A DNA stretch of 64,000 nt. Origin: an uncultured Eubacterium sp. (lineage in GTDB: Bacteria > Bacillota > Clostridia > Lachnospirales > Lachnospiraceae). Location: positions 82,798-146,797 of the forward strand of contig CAMUHY010000007.1 in NCBI GenBank assembly GCA_947088865.1. The letters are read 5' to 3'. A program made the position numbers and the translations under genes. Below, piece after piece: positions 1-10,002 of this stretch. Positions within the stretch are counted from its first letter, which is position 1. Every line of letters starts with the position of its first letter. Below the pieces are notes generated by a model. It saw only the letters and a program-made list of their open reading frames with translations, searched no databases and was not told the DNA's origin.

Positions 1-1115
1 ATAGCAACTCTATGGATAAGTTCTACTGTCATCTCTACGTTATCACCAGGCATACACATTTCTGTGCCGTTTGGAAGCTCGCAAACACCTGTTACGTCTG
101 TTGTTCTGAAATAGAACTGTGGACGATAGTTGTTGAAGAATGGTGTATGACGACCACCTTCGTCCTTTGTCAATACATAAACTTGAGCTGTAAACTTCTT
201 GTGTGGTGTAACTGAACTTGGCTTACAAAGAACCTGACCTCTTTCGATATCATCTCTTTGAACACCTCTAAGAAGAGCGCCAATGTTATCACCAGGCTGT
301 GCCTCATCAAGAAGCTTTCTGAACATTTCAATACCTGTAACAACAACTTTACGTGTCTCATCTGTAATACCAACAATTTCAACTTCCTCATTAAGGTGAA
401 GGATACCTCTTTCTACTCTACCAGTAGCAACAGTACCACGACCTGTAATTGAGAATACGTCTTCCACAGGCATAAGGAATGGCTTGTCTGTCTCTCTCTG
501 TGGATCTGGAACATACTCATCAATTGTGTGCATAAGCTCAAGAATCTTATCGCCCCACTCGCTGTTAGGGTCTTCAAGAGCCTTAAGAGCTGAACCTTGA
601 ATAATAGGTGTATCATCACCAGGGAAATCATAATCATTAAGAAGCTCTCTGATTTCCATATCTACAAGCTCTAAAAGTTCTGGGTCATCAACCATATCAC
701 ACTTGTTCATAAATACAACGATATATGGAACACCAACCTGACGAGCAAGAAGGATATGTTCTCTTGTCTGAGCCATAACACCATCCGTAGCAGCAACAAC
801 AAGGATACCAGCATCCATCTGAGCTGCACCAGTAATCATGTTCTTAACGTAGTCAGCATGACCTGGACAGTCAACGTGTGCATAGTGTCTCTTTTCTGTT
901 TCATACTCAACGTGTGCAGTAGAGATTGTAATACCTCTTTCTCTCTCTTCTGGTGCCTTATCAATATTTTCAAATGCAACAGCCTCACCTGTACCAAGTC
1001 TTGCATGAAGTGTCTTTGTAATAGCAGCTGTCAATGTAGTCTTACCATGATCTACGTGTCCAATTGTACCAATATTGCAATGTGGTTTTGTTCTCTCAAA
1101 TTTAGCCTTTGCCAT
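1..1115 (-). CDS. tuf: Elongation factor Tu, partial (C-terminus outside window)
   Basis: GTP-dependent carrier of aminoacyl-tRNA to the ribosomal A site. The minus-strand reading frame is open from an ATG at 1113-1115 to the window edge, giving about 371 of the usual ~397 residues, so roughly the last 26 codons are missing. The translation starts [14 protein letters not shown] and shows the P-loop GHVDHGKTT (residues 19-27), the switch II motif DCPGHADYV, and NKCD for guanine recognition, followed by domains 2 and 3. A strong SD (GGAGG, 1126-1130) lies upstream. It is the last gene of the str cluster, 129 bp after fusA, and has its own sigma-A promoter in that gap. Identification is certain. 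Confidence 0.98.
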   Translation of the reverse strand, partial: MAKAKFERTKPHCNIGTIGHVDHGKTTLTAAITKTLHARLGTGEAVAFENIDKAPEERERGITISTAHVEYETEKRHYAHVDCPGHADYVKNMITGAAQMDAGILVVAATDGVMAQTREHILLARQVGVPYIVVFMNKCDMVDDPELLELVDMEIRELLNDYDFPGDDTPIIQGSALKALEDPNSEWGDKILELMHTIDEYVPDPQRETDKPFLMPVEDVFSITGRGTVATGRVERGILHLNEEVEIVGITDETRKVVVTGIEMFRKLLDEAQPGDNIGALLRGVQRDDIERGQVLCKPSSVTPHKKFTAQVYVLTKDEGGRHTPFFNNYRPQFYFRTTDVTGVCELPNGTEMCMPGDNVEMTVELIHRVA

Positions 1116-1194
1116 TGTTTAAAATCCTCCTTAAAAAATCACTTAAATTACCATCAATGTGGTTTCGCTTGTCGCGTTTTCATAGCTGATTTCT

Positions 1195-1223
1195 ATTATA
1201 TTTCATTTTCCAATATTTTTCAA
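1195..1223 (-). promoter_or_regulatory. Sigma-A promoter of tuf
   Basis: Minus strand TTGAAA (1218-1223), a 17-nt spacer and TATAAT (1195-1200), about 80 nt before the tuf ATG. It would let tuf be transcribed independently of fusA, as expected for a protein needed in excess over EF-G. Confidence 0.75.
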
Positions 1224-1244
1224 CTATATTTTTTATAATCAATA

Positions 1245-3362
1245 TTACTTGCTTTTTGCAGCAATTACTTTGTCTTGGATTGACTTTGGTGCCTGCTCAT
1301 ATTTCTCAAAGAACATTGAATAGTTACCACGTCCCTGTGTCTTAGAACGAAGGTCCGTAGAATAACCAAACATTTCTGAGAGTGGTACATAAGCTCTTAC
1401 AATCTTACCGCCGCCTAAATCGTCCATACCTTCTATACGTCCACGACGAGAATTGATATCACCAATTACATCACCCATATATTCCTCTGGCATTGTAACT
1501 TCAACCTTCATAATTGGCTCTAACAATGCTGCTCCACCTTTTTGCATAGCGTCCTTAAACGCCATAGAGCCTGCAATCTTAAATGCCATTTCTGAAGAAT
1601 CGACTTCATGGTATGAACCATCATAAACCGTTGCATGAACGCCAAGTACTGGGAATCCTGCAAGAATACCTGCATTTGATGCCTCCTCAATACCTTCGCC
1701 AACAGCTGGGATATATTCCTTAGGAATAGCGCCACCAACGACTTCTGAATCAAATTTAAAGTGCTCTTCGCCATTTGGGTCCATTGGCTCAAAACGTACC
1801 TTACAGTGACCATACTGACCACGACCACCGGACTGTTTTGCATACTTGCTGTCAACATCAACAGACTTTGTAAAGCACTCTTTGTAAGCAACTTGAGGTG
1901 CGCCAACATTTGCATCAACCTTAAATTCACGAAGAAGTCTGTCAACAATAATCTCAAGATGAAGCTCACCCATACCAGCAATAATTGTCTGACCAGTCTC
2001 TTGGTCTGTATGAGCGCGGAATGTTGGGTCTTCCTCAGCAAGTTTTGCTAAAGCTTCGCCCATCTTGCCTTGGTCATTCTTTGTCTTAGGCTCAATAGCA
2101 AGCTCAATAACTGGCTCTGGAAATTCCATAGACTCAAGAATAACTGGATGCTGCTCGTCACAGATTGTATCACCTGTTGTTGTAAACTTAAAACCTACGG
2201 CAGCAGCAATATCGCCTGAATAAACCTTTGAAAGTTCTTCTCTCTTATTTGCATGCATCTGAAGGATACGACCAACTCTCTCCTTCTTTCCTTTTGTTGC
2301 ATTTAATACATATGAACCTGAGTTCAATGTACCTGAATATACTCTAAAGAATGCAAGCTTACCAACAAATGGGTCTGCCATAATCTTAAATGCAAGCGCT
2401 GAAAATGGTTCTTCATCAGATGAATGTCTTGTAACTTCATTGCCTTCATCATCAACACCTGTAATATCTGGAATATCCGTAGGTGCTGGCATAAATTCAA
2501 GAACAGCATCAAGAAGCTTTTGAACGCCCTTATTTCTGTAAGCTGAACCACAACATACAGGAATAGCGCTACATTCACATGTTGCTCTTCTAAGAACCTT
2601 TTTCATCTCTTCAACAGATGGTTCCTCACCTTCAAGATACATCATCATAAGGTCATCATCAAGCTCGCAAATCTTCTCTACAAGCTCTGTATGATACTCT
2701 TCTGCCTGTTCCTTCATATCATCTGGAATAGCAACAACTGAAATATCATCACCCTTATCATCATTGTAAATATATGCCTGCATCTCAAAAAGGTCAATAA
2801 TTCCCTTAAAATCATCTTCTTTTCCAATTGGAATTTGAAGACAAATAGCATTCTTTCCTAATCTATTTCTAATTTGGTCTACTGCACCATAGAAATTTGC
2901 GCCTAAGATATCCATCTTATTGATAAATGCCATTCTAGGCACGTTGTATGTGTCTGCCTGACGCCATACGTTTTCTGACTGTGGCTCAACGCCACCCTTT
3001 GCACAGAATACACCAACAGCACCATCAAGTACTCTAAGTGAACGCTCAACCTCAACTGTGAAGTCAACGTGTCCAGGAGTATCAATAATATTAATACGAT
3101 GCTCTAATGCACCTGGCATAACTTTTGTTTCCTTCTCTAATGTCCAATGACATGTAGTAGCGGCTGAAGTAATTGTGATACCTCTCTCCTGCTCCTGCTC
3201 CATCCAGTCCATAGTAGCAGTACCTTCGTGAGTATCACCGATTTTATAGTTAACACCAGTATAATAAAGTATACGCTCTGTCAATGTCGTTTTACCAGCA
3301 TCGATATGTGCCATAATACCTATATTTCTGGTTCTCTCCAATGGATATTCTCTTCCAGCCAT
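1245..3362 (-). CDS. fusA: Elongation factor G
   Basis: Ribosomal translocase GTPase of 705 residues, the usual EF-G length. The N-terminus contains the P-loop AHIDAGKTT (about residues 18-26), the switch region [18 protein letters not shown] (domain I switch II) and NKMD; the rest follows the EF-G domain II-V pattern including GRGQYGH in domain IV. The ATG is preceded by GGAGGG. It sits in the str cluster between rpsG (79 bp upstream) and tuf, so it should be cotranscribed with rpsL and rpsG. Nothing is unusual in the protein. Confidence 0.98.
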   Translation of the reverse strand: MAGREYPLERTRNIGIMAHIDAGKTTLTERILYYTGVNYKIGDTHEGTATMDWMEQEQERGITITSAATTCHWTLEKETKVMPGALEHRINIIDTPGHVDFTVEVERSLRVLDGAVGVFCAKGGVEPQSENVWRQADTYNVPRMAFINKMDILGANFYGAVDQIRNRLGKNAICLQIPIGKEDDFKGIIDLFEMQAYIYNDDKGDDISVVAIPDDMKEQAEEYHTELVEKICELDDDLMMMYLEGEEPSVEEMKKVLRRATCECSAIPVCCGSAYRNKGVQKLLDAVLEFMPAPTDIPDITGVDDEGNEVTRHSSDEEPFSALAFKIMADPFVGKLAFFRVYSGTLNSGSYVLNATKGKKERVGRILQMHANKREELSKVYSGDIAAAVGFKFTTTGDTICDEQHPVILESMEFPEPVIELAIEPKTKNDQGKMGEALAKLAEEDPTFRAHTDQETGQTIIAGMGELHLEIIVDRLLREFKVDANVGAPQVAYKECFTKSVDVDSKYAKQSGGRGQYGHCKVRFEPMDPNGEEHFKFDSEVVGGAIPKEYIPAVGEGIEEASNAGILAGFPVLGVHATVYDGSYHEVDSSEMAFKIAGSMAFKDAMQKGGAALLEPIMKVEVTMPEEYMGDVIGDINSRRGRIEGMDDLGGGKIVRAYVPLSEMFGYSTDLRSKTQGRGNYSMFFEKYEQAPKSIQDKVIAAKSK

Positions 3363-3441
3363 CGGTAAACCCTCCTAATTTTGTATTCAATAACTGTATT
3401 GCATAAGATTTTGTCAATTACATACAATCTATGCAGTTTTA

Positions 3442-3912
3442 TTAAAATCTATAATGAGCGAAAGCCTTGTTTGCTTCAGCCATTTTGTGCATATCTTCTT
3501 TCTTCTTTACAGAAGCGCCTGTATTGTTTGCAGCGTCAAGAATTTCATTAGCAAGTCTTTCTTCCATAGTCTTCTCACCTCTTGCGCGAGAATATGTTGT
3601 TATCCAACGAAGTGCTAACGCTTGTCTTCTATCTTGCTTAACATCGATAGGTACCTGATATGTGGCACCACCGATACGTCTAGCCTTAACTTCGAGAACT
3701 GGCATAATATTGTTCATAGCCTCTTCAAATACCTCGATAGCTGGTCTTTCCGTTTTCGCTGCAACCCTGTCAAATGCTCTATATACAATCTTTTGTGCTA
3801 CCCCTCTCTTACCATCAAGCATAATGTTGTTGATAAGCTTAGTAACCACCTTATTATTGTAAATAGGGTCTGGTAATACATCTCTTTTTTGAGTATGTCC
3901 TTTACGTGGCAC
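3442..3912 (-). CDS. rpsG: 30S ribosomal protein S7
   Basis: Primary 16S rRNA-binding protein of the small-subunit head, 156 residues as usual. The start [16 protein letters not shown], the central [20 protein letters not shown] and the C-terminal NKAFAHYRF are diagnostic. An SD (GGAGG) lies just before the ATG. S7 is the usual autogenous translational regulator of the str operon in bacteria; here the gene is separated from rpsL by an unusually long 298-bp spacer full of hairpins (see separate entry), which would be the natural place for such control. Confidence 0.98.
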   Translation of the reverse strand: MPRKGHTQKRDVLPDPIYNNKVVTKLINNIMLDGKRGVAQKIVYRAFDRVAAKTERPAIEVFEEAMNNIMPVLEVKARRIGGATYQVPIDVKQDRRQALALRWITTYSRARGEKTMEERLANEILDAANNTGASVKKKEDMHKMAEANKAFAHYRF

Positions 3913-4210
3913 GGTTCTTCCCTCCTTAATATTGTTTTGTTGTTAAAAACAAAATGTTGTTGTCCTTAACAACATTCATTAATTCATCGGTACTCACATA
4001 TATTGACCTTTCCCACAAATCCATTTGTGGTACTTAGCTGTGTTCGTGCATAAAGTATATTAAACCTGCAACCATAGGATTAATCTAACTCCGCACTAAT
4101 TATTCCCATAAATGTGATATTACATACAATGCTAACCGACTAGCATTACATAATCGTTTCACTAATGTGAGTTATTATAACAAAACTTTTACATTCTAAA
4201 AAGTACGAAA
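3913..4210 (-). promoter_or_regulatory. Long rpsL-rpsG spacer with three perfect hairpins
   Basis: No gene is visible in these 298 bp. Three perfect inverted repeats follow one another: 3954-3975 (ATGTTGTT arms), 4013-4030 (CCACAAAT arms) and 4128-4147 (AATGCTA arms). None has a T-run typical of a terminator in the minus direction. They could be an S7-type autoregulatory site, RNA processing sites or dispersed repeats; the sequence alone does not decide. Confidence 0.5.
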
Positions 4211-4630
4211 TTACTTCGCATCCTTTGGTCTTTTTGTACCATACTTAGAACGAGCTTGTCTTCTCTTTGCTACACCTGCTGTATCAAGTACACCTCTTAC
4301 TATATGGTATCTTGTACCTGGTAAATCCTTAACTCTTCCACCTCTTATAAGAACAACGCTATGCTCTTGAAGATTGTGACCTTCGCCAGGAATATATGAA
4401 GTAACTTCAATACCATTAGAAAGACGTACTCTGGCAATCTTTCTAAGCGCTGAATTAGGCTTCTTAGGTGTGGCAGTCTTAACAGCTGTACATACACCTC
4501 TCTTTTGTGGAGAAGCAATATCTGTTGCTTTCTTCTGAAGAGAGTTGTAACCCTTCTGAAGAGCTGGTGCTGTTGACTTCTTAACGGCTGTTTTTCTTCC
4601 CTGTCTTACTAACTGGTTAAATGTAGGCAT
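4211..4630 (-). CDS. rpsL: 30S ribosomal protein S12
   Basis: Decoding-centre protein of the 30S subunit, 139 residues. The start [13 protein letters not shown], the loop [11 protein letters not shown] and [12 protein letters not shown] are all standard. The lysine in KKPNS (position 43 in E. coli numbering) is wild type, so no streptomycin-resistance substitution is seen there. It is the first gene of the str operon with an SD (GGGAGG) before the ATG and a strong promoter about 100 bp upstream. Confidence 0.98.
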   Translation of the reverse strand: MPTFNQLVRQGRKTAVKKSTAPALQKGYNSLQKKATDIASPQKRGVCTAVKTATPKKPNSALRKIARVRLSNGIEVTSYIPGEGHNLQEHSVVLIRGGRVKDLPGTRYHIVRGVLDTAGVAKRRQARSKYGTKRPKDAK

Positions 4631-4699
4631 TCCTTTTTCACCTCCCGGAATTAGATATCATTGTGGTTGCATTCAGTAAATCTGAATCTTTGCAAACAA

Positions 4700-4719
4700 C
4701 GGACAGAGCTAACTGTCCG
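4700..4719 (-). promoter_or_regulatory. Hairpin at the 5' end of the str-operon leader
   Basis: Perfect hairpin with CGGACAG/CTGTCCG arms starting about 10 nt after the predicted transcription start of rpsL. No T-run follows, so it is a leader structure rather than a terminator; it may stabilise the mRNA 5' end. Confidence 0.5.
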
Positions 4720-4730
4720 CGCGCTTTTTT

Positions 4731-4759
4731 AGTATATCCATTAATTGATTTTATGTCAA
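4731..4759 (-). promoter_or_regulatory. Sigma-A promoter of the str operon (rpsL)
   Basis: Minus strand TTGACA (4754-4759), 17-nt spacer, TATACT (4731-4736): near-consensus. It lies about 100 nt upstream of rpsL and 110 bp downstream of the glycosyltransferase gene end. Confidence 0.88.
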
Positions 4760-4870
4760 GCAAAAATATTTATTTTGCTTGATTATTTTTATTTTGCTTT
4801 ATTTCGCTTTTTATTTTATTTCAAATTTTGCTTCTAATTTATGTGTCCAGTTTTGTACAAGATTTAATTT

Positions 4871-6028
4871 TCAGATATACTCTAGTCGTTTCTTTAATTC
4901 TGCAATATATTTTTGCATAATTGGGTCATAAATCTCATTACAGGTATGTATAGCTAAATTCATTTCTTTATCAATGCGAGTTTTTGCAAGCTCTTCATGT
5001 ACTCTGTCCGGCCAGCCTCTTTTAAGCTTTTGCATAAATTCTTCTTCTGATTTACAAAAATAATGATTGATTCTTAATTTTTTACACATACTATCATAAA
5101 AATAAGAATGTGGAATCATTGAACCATTCTCACTAATATTGCGCCAGCCTTCTTTCATATATGGAAAATGCGGATTCGCAATATTTGTTACTACTCTTGG
5201 TATAAAAATCGTCTTTATATGAACATTTTGAAAGTAATCATCTGCTGCCCTGTACATATAATTTTCTATACACAGTCCATCTTGCTTTTCTTTGTGGTGC
5301 GATGTGCCATATTCTCTCCAATTAATTCCCACTCCGCCAGCAAATTCGGACTCTTTAAACACTACACGTTCATAATCTTTAAAAATCTGCTCAACAATAT
5401 CTGTGAGAGGTGCATCCTGCATAGGTACAATATATTCATCGGCATCAATCACTGCCATATATTTTGTATCAAACTGATAATTTTCCACTGCATGATTATA
5501 CGCTTTGTGTTGTACTAAACTTCCAGGAAAATAATGGTATGTTACGATTCCCTTATCAATATAATCTTTAAGTTCTTCTTTTAAATCATTTGTACTCTCA
5601 TTATCATATATATAAAAATGAGACACGCCAATCATACGGTGATATTCAATCCATTCTGTCATATACATTTCATTTTTTATAATGGCGACAATAGACAAAT
5701 GATAGGCTTCTTTTTTCACACATGTAAAAGTTAATTGTTCTATCTTATCAAACTGCATTTTCATTACATAAAGAAAACTTTTTAAATGAAGCTCATGTGT
5801 AACAATATATCGATAACATAATTCACATGTTGTATTAAGCACTTGTATTATATCTGTATCATAAAGACTCATCTCTTCTTCAAGAAATGTTGCATAGTCA
5901 ATTAAATCCTGCTGTATACCTGCAACCACTTCATATCTTTTTTCATCATCTATATCAGAATCTAATACTTTCCATTTATCTTGTGCCAATTTTTTTAATA
6001 TTCCACACTTTTCTTGTAATATACTCAT
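4871..6028 (-). CDS. Glycosyltransferase (GT-A, Glyco_tranf_2_4/GT92-like)
   Basis: Probable sugar transferase of about 385 residues. After an alpha-helical N-terminal part of about 110 residues comes a GT-A-type fold: LSIVAIIKNEMYMTEWIEYH, then FYIYDNEST, and a DxD-like metal site in AVIDADEYIVP. This pattern is that of the Glyco_tranf_2_4/DUF23 (GT92-like) families; acceptor and product are unknown. No membrane segment or signal peptide is seen, so it is probably cytoplasmic. An upstream in-frame ATG at 6052 lacks an SD; ATG at 6028 has GGGAAAGG about 14 nt upstream, so I prefer it. Its position between rpoC and rpsL, normally adjacent in Clostridia, makes it an insertion. Lower GC than its ribosomal neighbours fits acquisition. 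Confidence 0.8.
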   Translation of the reverse strand: MSILQEKCGILKKLAQDKWKVLDSDIDDEKRYEVVAGIQQDLIDYATFLEEEMSLYDTDIIQVLNTTCELCYRYIVTHELHLKSFLYVMKMQFDKIEQLTFTCVKKEAYHLSIVAIIKNEMYMTEWIEYHRMIGVSHFYIYDNESTNDLKEELKDYIDKGIVTYHYFPGSLVQHKAYNHAVENYQFDTKYMAVIDADEYIVPMQDAPLTDIVEQIFKDYERVVFKESEFAGGVGINWREYGTSHHKEKQDGLCIENYMYRAADDYFQNVHIKTIFIPRVVTNIANPHFPYMKEGWRNISENGSMIPHSYFYDSMCKKLRINHYFCKSEEEFMQKLKRGWPDRVHEELAKTRIDKEMNLAIHTCNEIYDPIMQKYIAELKKRLEYI

Positions 6029-6144
6029 TATTATAATGATATCCTTTCCCATCTGTAAACATATTCAAAACATGTATTTATAATATATTTTATAACATAA
6101 ACCAATCTATTGTATTAGTAGAAATTGATATTCTCAATTTATTT

Positions 6145-6158
6145 GCGACTAAAGTCGC
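6145..6158. repeat. Small perfect hairpin gcgac-taaa-gtcgc
   Basis: Short inverted repeat in the rpoC-glycosyltransferase spacer. A close relative (gcgac-taac-gtcg) occurs in the glnA leader around 56115, so it may be a dispersed motif. Confidence 0.35.
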
Positions 6159-6246
6159 GGATGTTTTTGCCTTATATTAGAAAAAATGCATCAACATTTG
6201 CAATCTACTTTGCTATTTGCTCATAAAATTACACATGCTATTATAT

Positions 6247-6292
6247 AAAAAATACCCGCCCTCAACTAATCATTAGTTATCAGGCGAGTATT
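6247..6292 (-). terminator. Rho-independent terminator after rpoC
   Basis: Minus-strand hairpin AATACTCGCC ... GGCGGGTATT with an inner AACTAAT/ATTAGTT stem, followed by a T-run. It lies about 50 bp past the rpoC stop and ends the rpoBC transcript. Confidence 0.85.
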
Positions 6293-6343
6293 CAATGTTC
6301 ATGTTATGATTATCAGTACGTTTAAAAAATATTTAAGGTTAAA

Positions 6344-9300
6344 TTACATACTTTCTTCTATCATACTATCAATTTCGTCATCTTCTCTTTCAGTAAAATT
6401 GAGTTCTTCATTTTTTTCAACATATTCAAGACCTGTATCTATCCTAATGTTTTGGTATCTCTTCATTCCAGTACCAGCAGGAATCAACTTACCAATAATA
6501 ACATTTTCTTTAAGACCTATTAATGGGTCAATCTTTCCATTGATAGCCGCATCGGTAAGAACCTTTGTCGTCTCTTGGAAGGATGCTGCTGACATAAATG
6601 AATTGGTTGCAAGTGAAGCCTTTGTGATACCAAGTATAATCGGTGTGCCAGAAGCAGGTGTCTTTCCCTCAGCCTCCAGTTTTTCGTTTGCCTCTGTAAA
6701 ATCAATTGTATCAACCTGAGAACCTGGAAGGAAATTAGAATCTCCAGCTTCGTCAACAATAATCTTTTTCAGCATTTGACGAACAATCAACTCAATATGC
6801 TTATCGTTAATTTCAACACCTTGTATACGATATACTTTTTGAACTTCACGAATCATATAATCCTGAACGGCTCTTACGCCAAGTATTCTTACAATATCAT
6901 GCGGATTTTCAGAACCTTCTGTAATTTCTTCACCCTTGACAACAATCTGACCTTCCTTAACTTTTACTCTTGTATCCTTCGATACTGTATAAGCCTTAGA
7001 ATTACCCTCGTCGTCTGTAATAACAATATCGGTTTTCTTTTCTGTCTGTGCAAAACTTACCACACCGCCAAATTCAGCAAGAACTGCAAGTGTCTTTGGC
7101 TTTCTTGCCTCAAAAAGCTCCTCTACTCTAGGAAGACCTTGTGTAATATTATCACCGGCAACACCACCTGTATGGAATGTTCTCATTGTAAGCTGTGTAC
7201 CAGGTTCACCGATAGACTGTGCGGCAATAATACCAACCGCTTCACCGACCTGTACGGTCTGTCCTGTTGCCATGTTTGAACCATAACACTTTGCACAAAC
7301 ACCAATATGTGAACGACATGTAAGAATTGTTCTAATCTTAACTTTCTCAACGCCCGTCTTAATAATCTGCTCTGCTCTTTTTGGTGTAACTAAATGATTT
7401 GCGGCAACCACAACATTACCCTTATCATCAAGTATATCTTCCGCAAGGAATCTTCCTGTAATACGTTCTTGTAAAGATTCCAAAACATCTGCTTTTGCAT
7501 CGCTGTCCGCAGTTGCCTTATCATTTACAAACTCATAAACGTACATACCTGGTATGCTCTTGCCCTCGCTGCAATCATTTTCTCTTATAACAAGGTCTTG
7601 CGATACATCAACAAGACGTCTTGTAAGATAACCAGAGTCCGCTGTACGAAGCGCTGTATCCGACAAACCTTTACGCGCTCCGTGCGCTGAAATAAAGTAC
7701 TCCAATACATCCAAACCTTCTCTAAAGTTTGACTTGATTGGAAGTTCAATCGTATTGCCCGATGTATCCGCCATCAATCCACGCATACCAGCTAACTGCT
7801 TAATCTGCTGATTGGAACCACGCGCACCAGAGTCCGCCATCATAAAGATATTATTATACTTGTCAAGACCTGCAAGCAAGGCATCTTTAAGCAACTCATC
7901 GGTTTCTTGCCATACCTTGATAACATTCTTATGTCTCTCCTCATCGGTTGATATACCTCTATTGTAATGCTTTGTAATCATCTCTACTTTTTTCTCAGCA
8001 TTTGCAATAAGTTCCTTCTTGATAGGAGGCACGGTCATCTCTGAAATGGAAACAGTCATAGCAGCCTTTGTTGAATATTTATATCCCATCGCTTTAATAT
8101 CATCAAGAACTTCTGCTGTTCTTGTTGTGCCGTGTGTGTTAATAACATGCTGTAATATATCTTTTAACTGCTTTTTGCCCACATGAAAATCAACTTCAAG
8201 CACAAGTTCATTTTCTGGAAGACTTCTGTCCACATAGCCTAAATCTTGTGGAAGTATCTCATTGAAAATAAAACGACCAAGCGTCGATGCAACATTGCCG
8301 CTCTTTGTTGTTCCATCTTCATATTTTTTAACAACACGCACTAATATTTTAGAATGAAGCGTAATTGCTCCATTTTCATAAGCTAATAAAGCCTCATTGA
8401 CATCTTTAAAATACTTTCCTTCTCCTTTAGCGCCAGGTCTTTCCTGTGTTAAATAATAGATACCAAGCACCATATCCTGTGAAGGAACCGCTACCGGACC
8501 GCCGTCTGACGGCTTGAGCAAGTTGTTTGGTGAAAGCAGCATAAATCGGCATTCTGCCTGTGCCTCTACGGAAAGTGGCAAATGGACAGCCATCTGGTCT
8601 CCGTCAAAATCGGCATTAAATGCTGTACATACTAATGGATGCAGCTTAATTGCCTTACCTTCTACAAGAATTGGCTCAAATGCCTGTATACCAAGTCGGT
8701 GAAGTGTTGGCGCACGGTTTAACATAACAGGATGTTCTTTGATAACATCTTCAAGTACGTCCCACACATCATTTTCAAGCTGTTCAACCTTTTTCTTTGC
8801 CTTTTTAATATTTTCTGCCAAATTACGTCTTACAAGCTCGCGCATAACAAATGGCTTAAACAACTCAATTGCCATCTCTTTTGGAAGTCCACACTGATAA
8901 ATTTTAAGTTCTGGACCTACAACGATAACAGAACGTCCTGAATAGTCAACACGTTTACCCAACAGATTTTGACGAAAACGTCCCTGCTTACCTTTCAATA
9001 AATCAGAAAGCGACTTTAAAGCTCTGTTTCCTGGTCCTGTCACTGGACGTCCATTTCGGCGTCCATTATCAATCAGCGCATCGACTGCTTCCTGAAGCAT
9101 TCTTTTTTCATTGCGCACAATAATTTCAGGCGCGCCAAGCTCCATCAGTCGTGCAAGACGATTGTTTCTATTGATAATTCTTCTATATAAATCATTTAAG
9201 TCGGATGTTGCAAATCGACCGCCGTCAAGCTGAACCATCGGTCTTAAATCTGGAGGAATAACCGGAATTTCTGTAAGAATCATCCATTCTGGTTTTGTTT

Positions 9301-9982
9301 TCGCATTTAAAAATGCCTCCATCACTTCAATTCTCTTAATTAATCGGGCAGCTTTCTGTGAGGTAGTATTAGCAAGCTCTTCTTTTAATTTTATAGTCTC
9401 CTGTGCAAGGTCAACATTTTGAAGCAGCTCAAGAATAGCCTCTGCTCCCATTCCAACTCGAAATTGGTCGCCATACTTTTCGTAGCATTCAGAATATTCC
9501 TGTTCACTGAGTATCTTTTTAAATGGAATATCTGTCTCGCCTGAGTCTAACACAATATAAGAGGCAAAATATAACACCTTTTCAAGATTCTTAGGGCCAA
9601 TATCTAAAATCAAGTCCATTCTGCTTGGTATACCCTTAAAATACCAAATATGCGATACAGGAGCAGCAAGATGAATATGCCCCATACGGTCTCTACGCAC
9701 ACTTGCTTTTGTTACTTCAACGCCGCACTTATCACAGACAATTCCCTTATCCTTAATCTTTTTATACTTACCGCAATGGCATTCCCAATCTTTACTAGGT
9801 CCAAATATCCTCTCACAAAACAAACCATCTTTTTCTGGTTTTAATGTTCTGTAATTGATTGTTTCTGGTTTTGTAACCTCACCATGTGACCATTCCAATA
9901 TATTCTCTGGAGAAGCAAGTTTAATCTGAATCTTATCAAACTTCATTGAATTGTTTGACAACTGCTTTTTTGATTCTTCCAT
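6344..9982 (-). CDS. rpoC: DNA-directed RNA polymerase subunit beta'
   Basis: Catalytic beta' subunit, 1212 residues. Seen in order: N-terminal zinc ribbon (CHCGKY...CDKCG, about residues 68-88), the active-site loop [12 protein letters not shown] that binds the catalytic Mg2+, the second zinc site around [13 protein letters not shown], and the trigger-loop/bridge region [17 protein letters not shown] with [19 protein letters not shown] precedes the ATG. It is 20 bp downstream of rpoB and followed by a terminator. It is ordinary in length and content. Confidence 0.98.
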   Translation of the reverse strand: MEESKKQLSNNSMKFDKIQIKLASPENILEWSHGEVTKPETINYRTLKPEKDGLFCERIFGPSKDWECHCGKYKKIKDKGIVCDKCGVEVTKASVRRDRMGHIHLAAPVSHIWYFKGIPSRMDLILDIGPKNLEKVLYFASYIVLDSGETDIPFKKILSEQEYSECYEKYGDQFRVGMGAEAILELLQNVDLAQETIKLKEELANTTSQKAARLIKRIEVMEAFLNAKTKPEWMILTEIPVIPPDLRPMVQLDGGRFATSDLNDLYRRIINRNNRLARLMELGAPEIIVRNEKRMLQEAVDALIDNGRRNGRPVTGPGNRALKSLSDLLKGKQGRFRQNLLGKRVDYSGRSVIVVGPELKIYQCGLPKEMAIELFKPFVMRELVRRNLAENIKKAKKKVEQLENDVWDVLEDVIKEHPVMLNRAPTLHRLGIQAFEPILVEGKAIKLHPLVCTAFNADFDGDQMAVHLPLSVEAQAECRFMLLSPNNLLKPSDGGPVAVPSQDMVLGIYYLTQERPGAKGEGKYFKDVNEALLAYENGAITLHSKILVRVVKKYEDGTTKSGNVASTLGRFIFNEILPQDLGYVDRSLPENELVLEVDFHVGKKQLKDILQHVINTHGTTRTAEVLDDIKAMGYKYSTKAAMTVSISEMTVPPIKKELIANAEKKVEMITKHYNRGISTDEERHKNVIKVWQETDELLKDALLAGLDKYNNIFMMADSGARGSNQQIKQLAGMRGLMADTSGNTIELPIKSNFREGLDVLEYFISAHGARKGLSDTALRTADSGYLTRRLVDVSQDLVIRENDCSEGKSIPGMYVYEFVNDKATADSDAKADVLESLQERITGRFLAEDILDDKGNVVVAANHLVTPKRAEQIIKTGVEKVKIRTILTCRSHIGVCAKCYGSNMATGQTVQVGEAVGIIAAQSIGEPGTQLTMRTFHTGGVAGDNITQGLPRVEELFEARKPKTLAVLAEFGGVVSFAQTEKKTDIVITDDEGNSKAYTVSKDTRVKVKEGQIVVKGEEITEGSENPHDIVRILGVRAVQDYMIREVQKVYRIQGVEINDKHIELIVRQMLKKIIVDEAGDSNFLPGSQVDTIDFTEANEKLEAEGKTPASGTPIILGITKASLATNSFMSAASFQETTKVLTDAAINGKIDPLIGLKENVIIGKLIPAGTGMKRYQNIRIDTGLEYVEKNEELNFTEREDDEIDSMIEESM

Positions 9983-10002
9983 GTATATCTGCTCCCTTCT
10001 AA

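Noticed and set aside
756-1238. Long + strand open frames opposite tuf, fusA, rpoB, rpoC and others
   Set aside because: They are antisense shadows of highly conserved genes, with no SD and no plausible composition.
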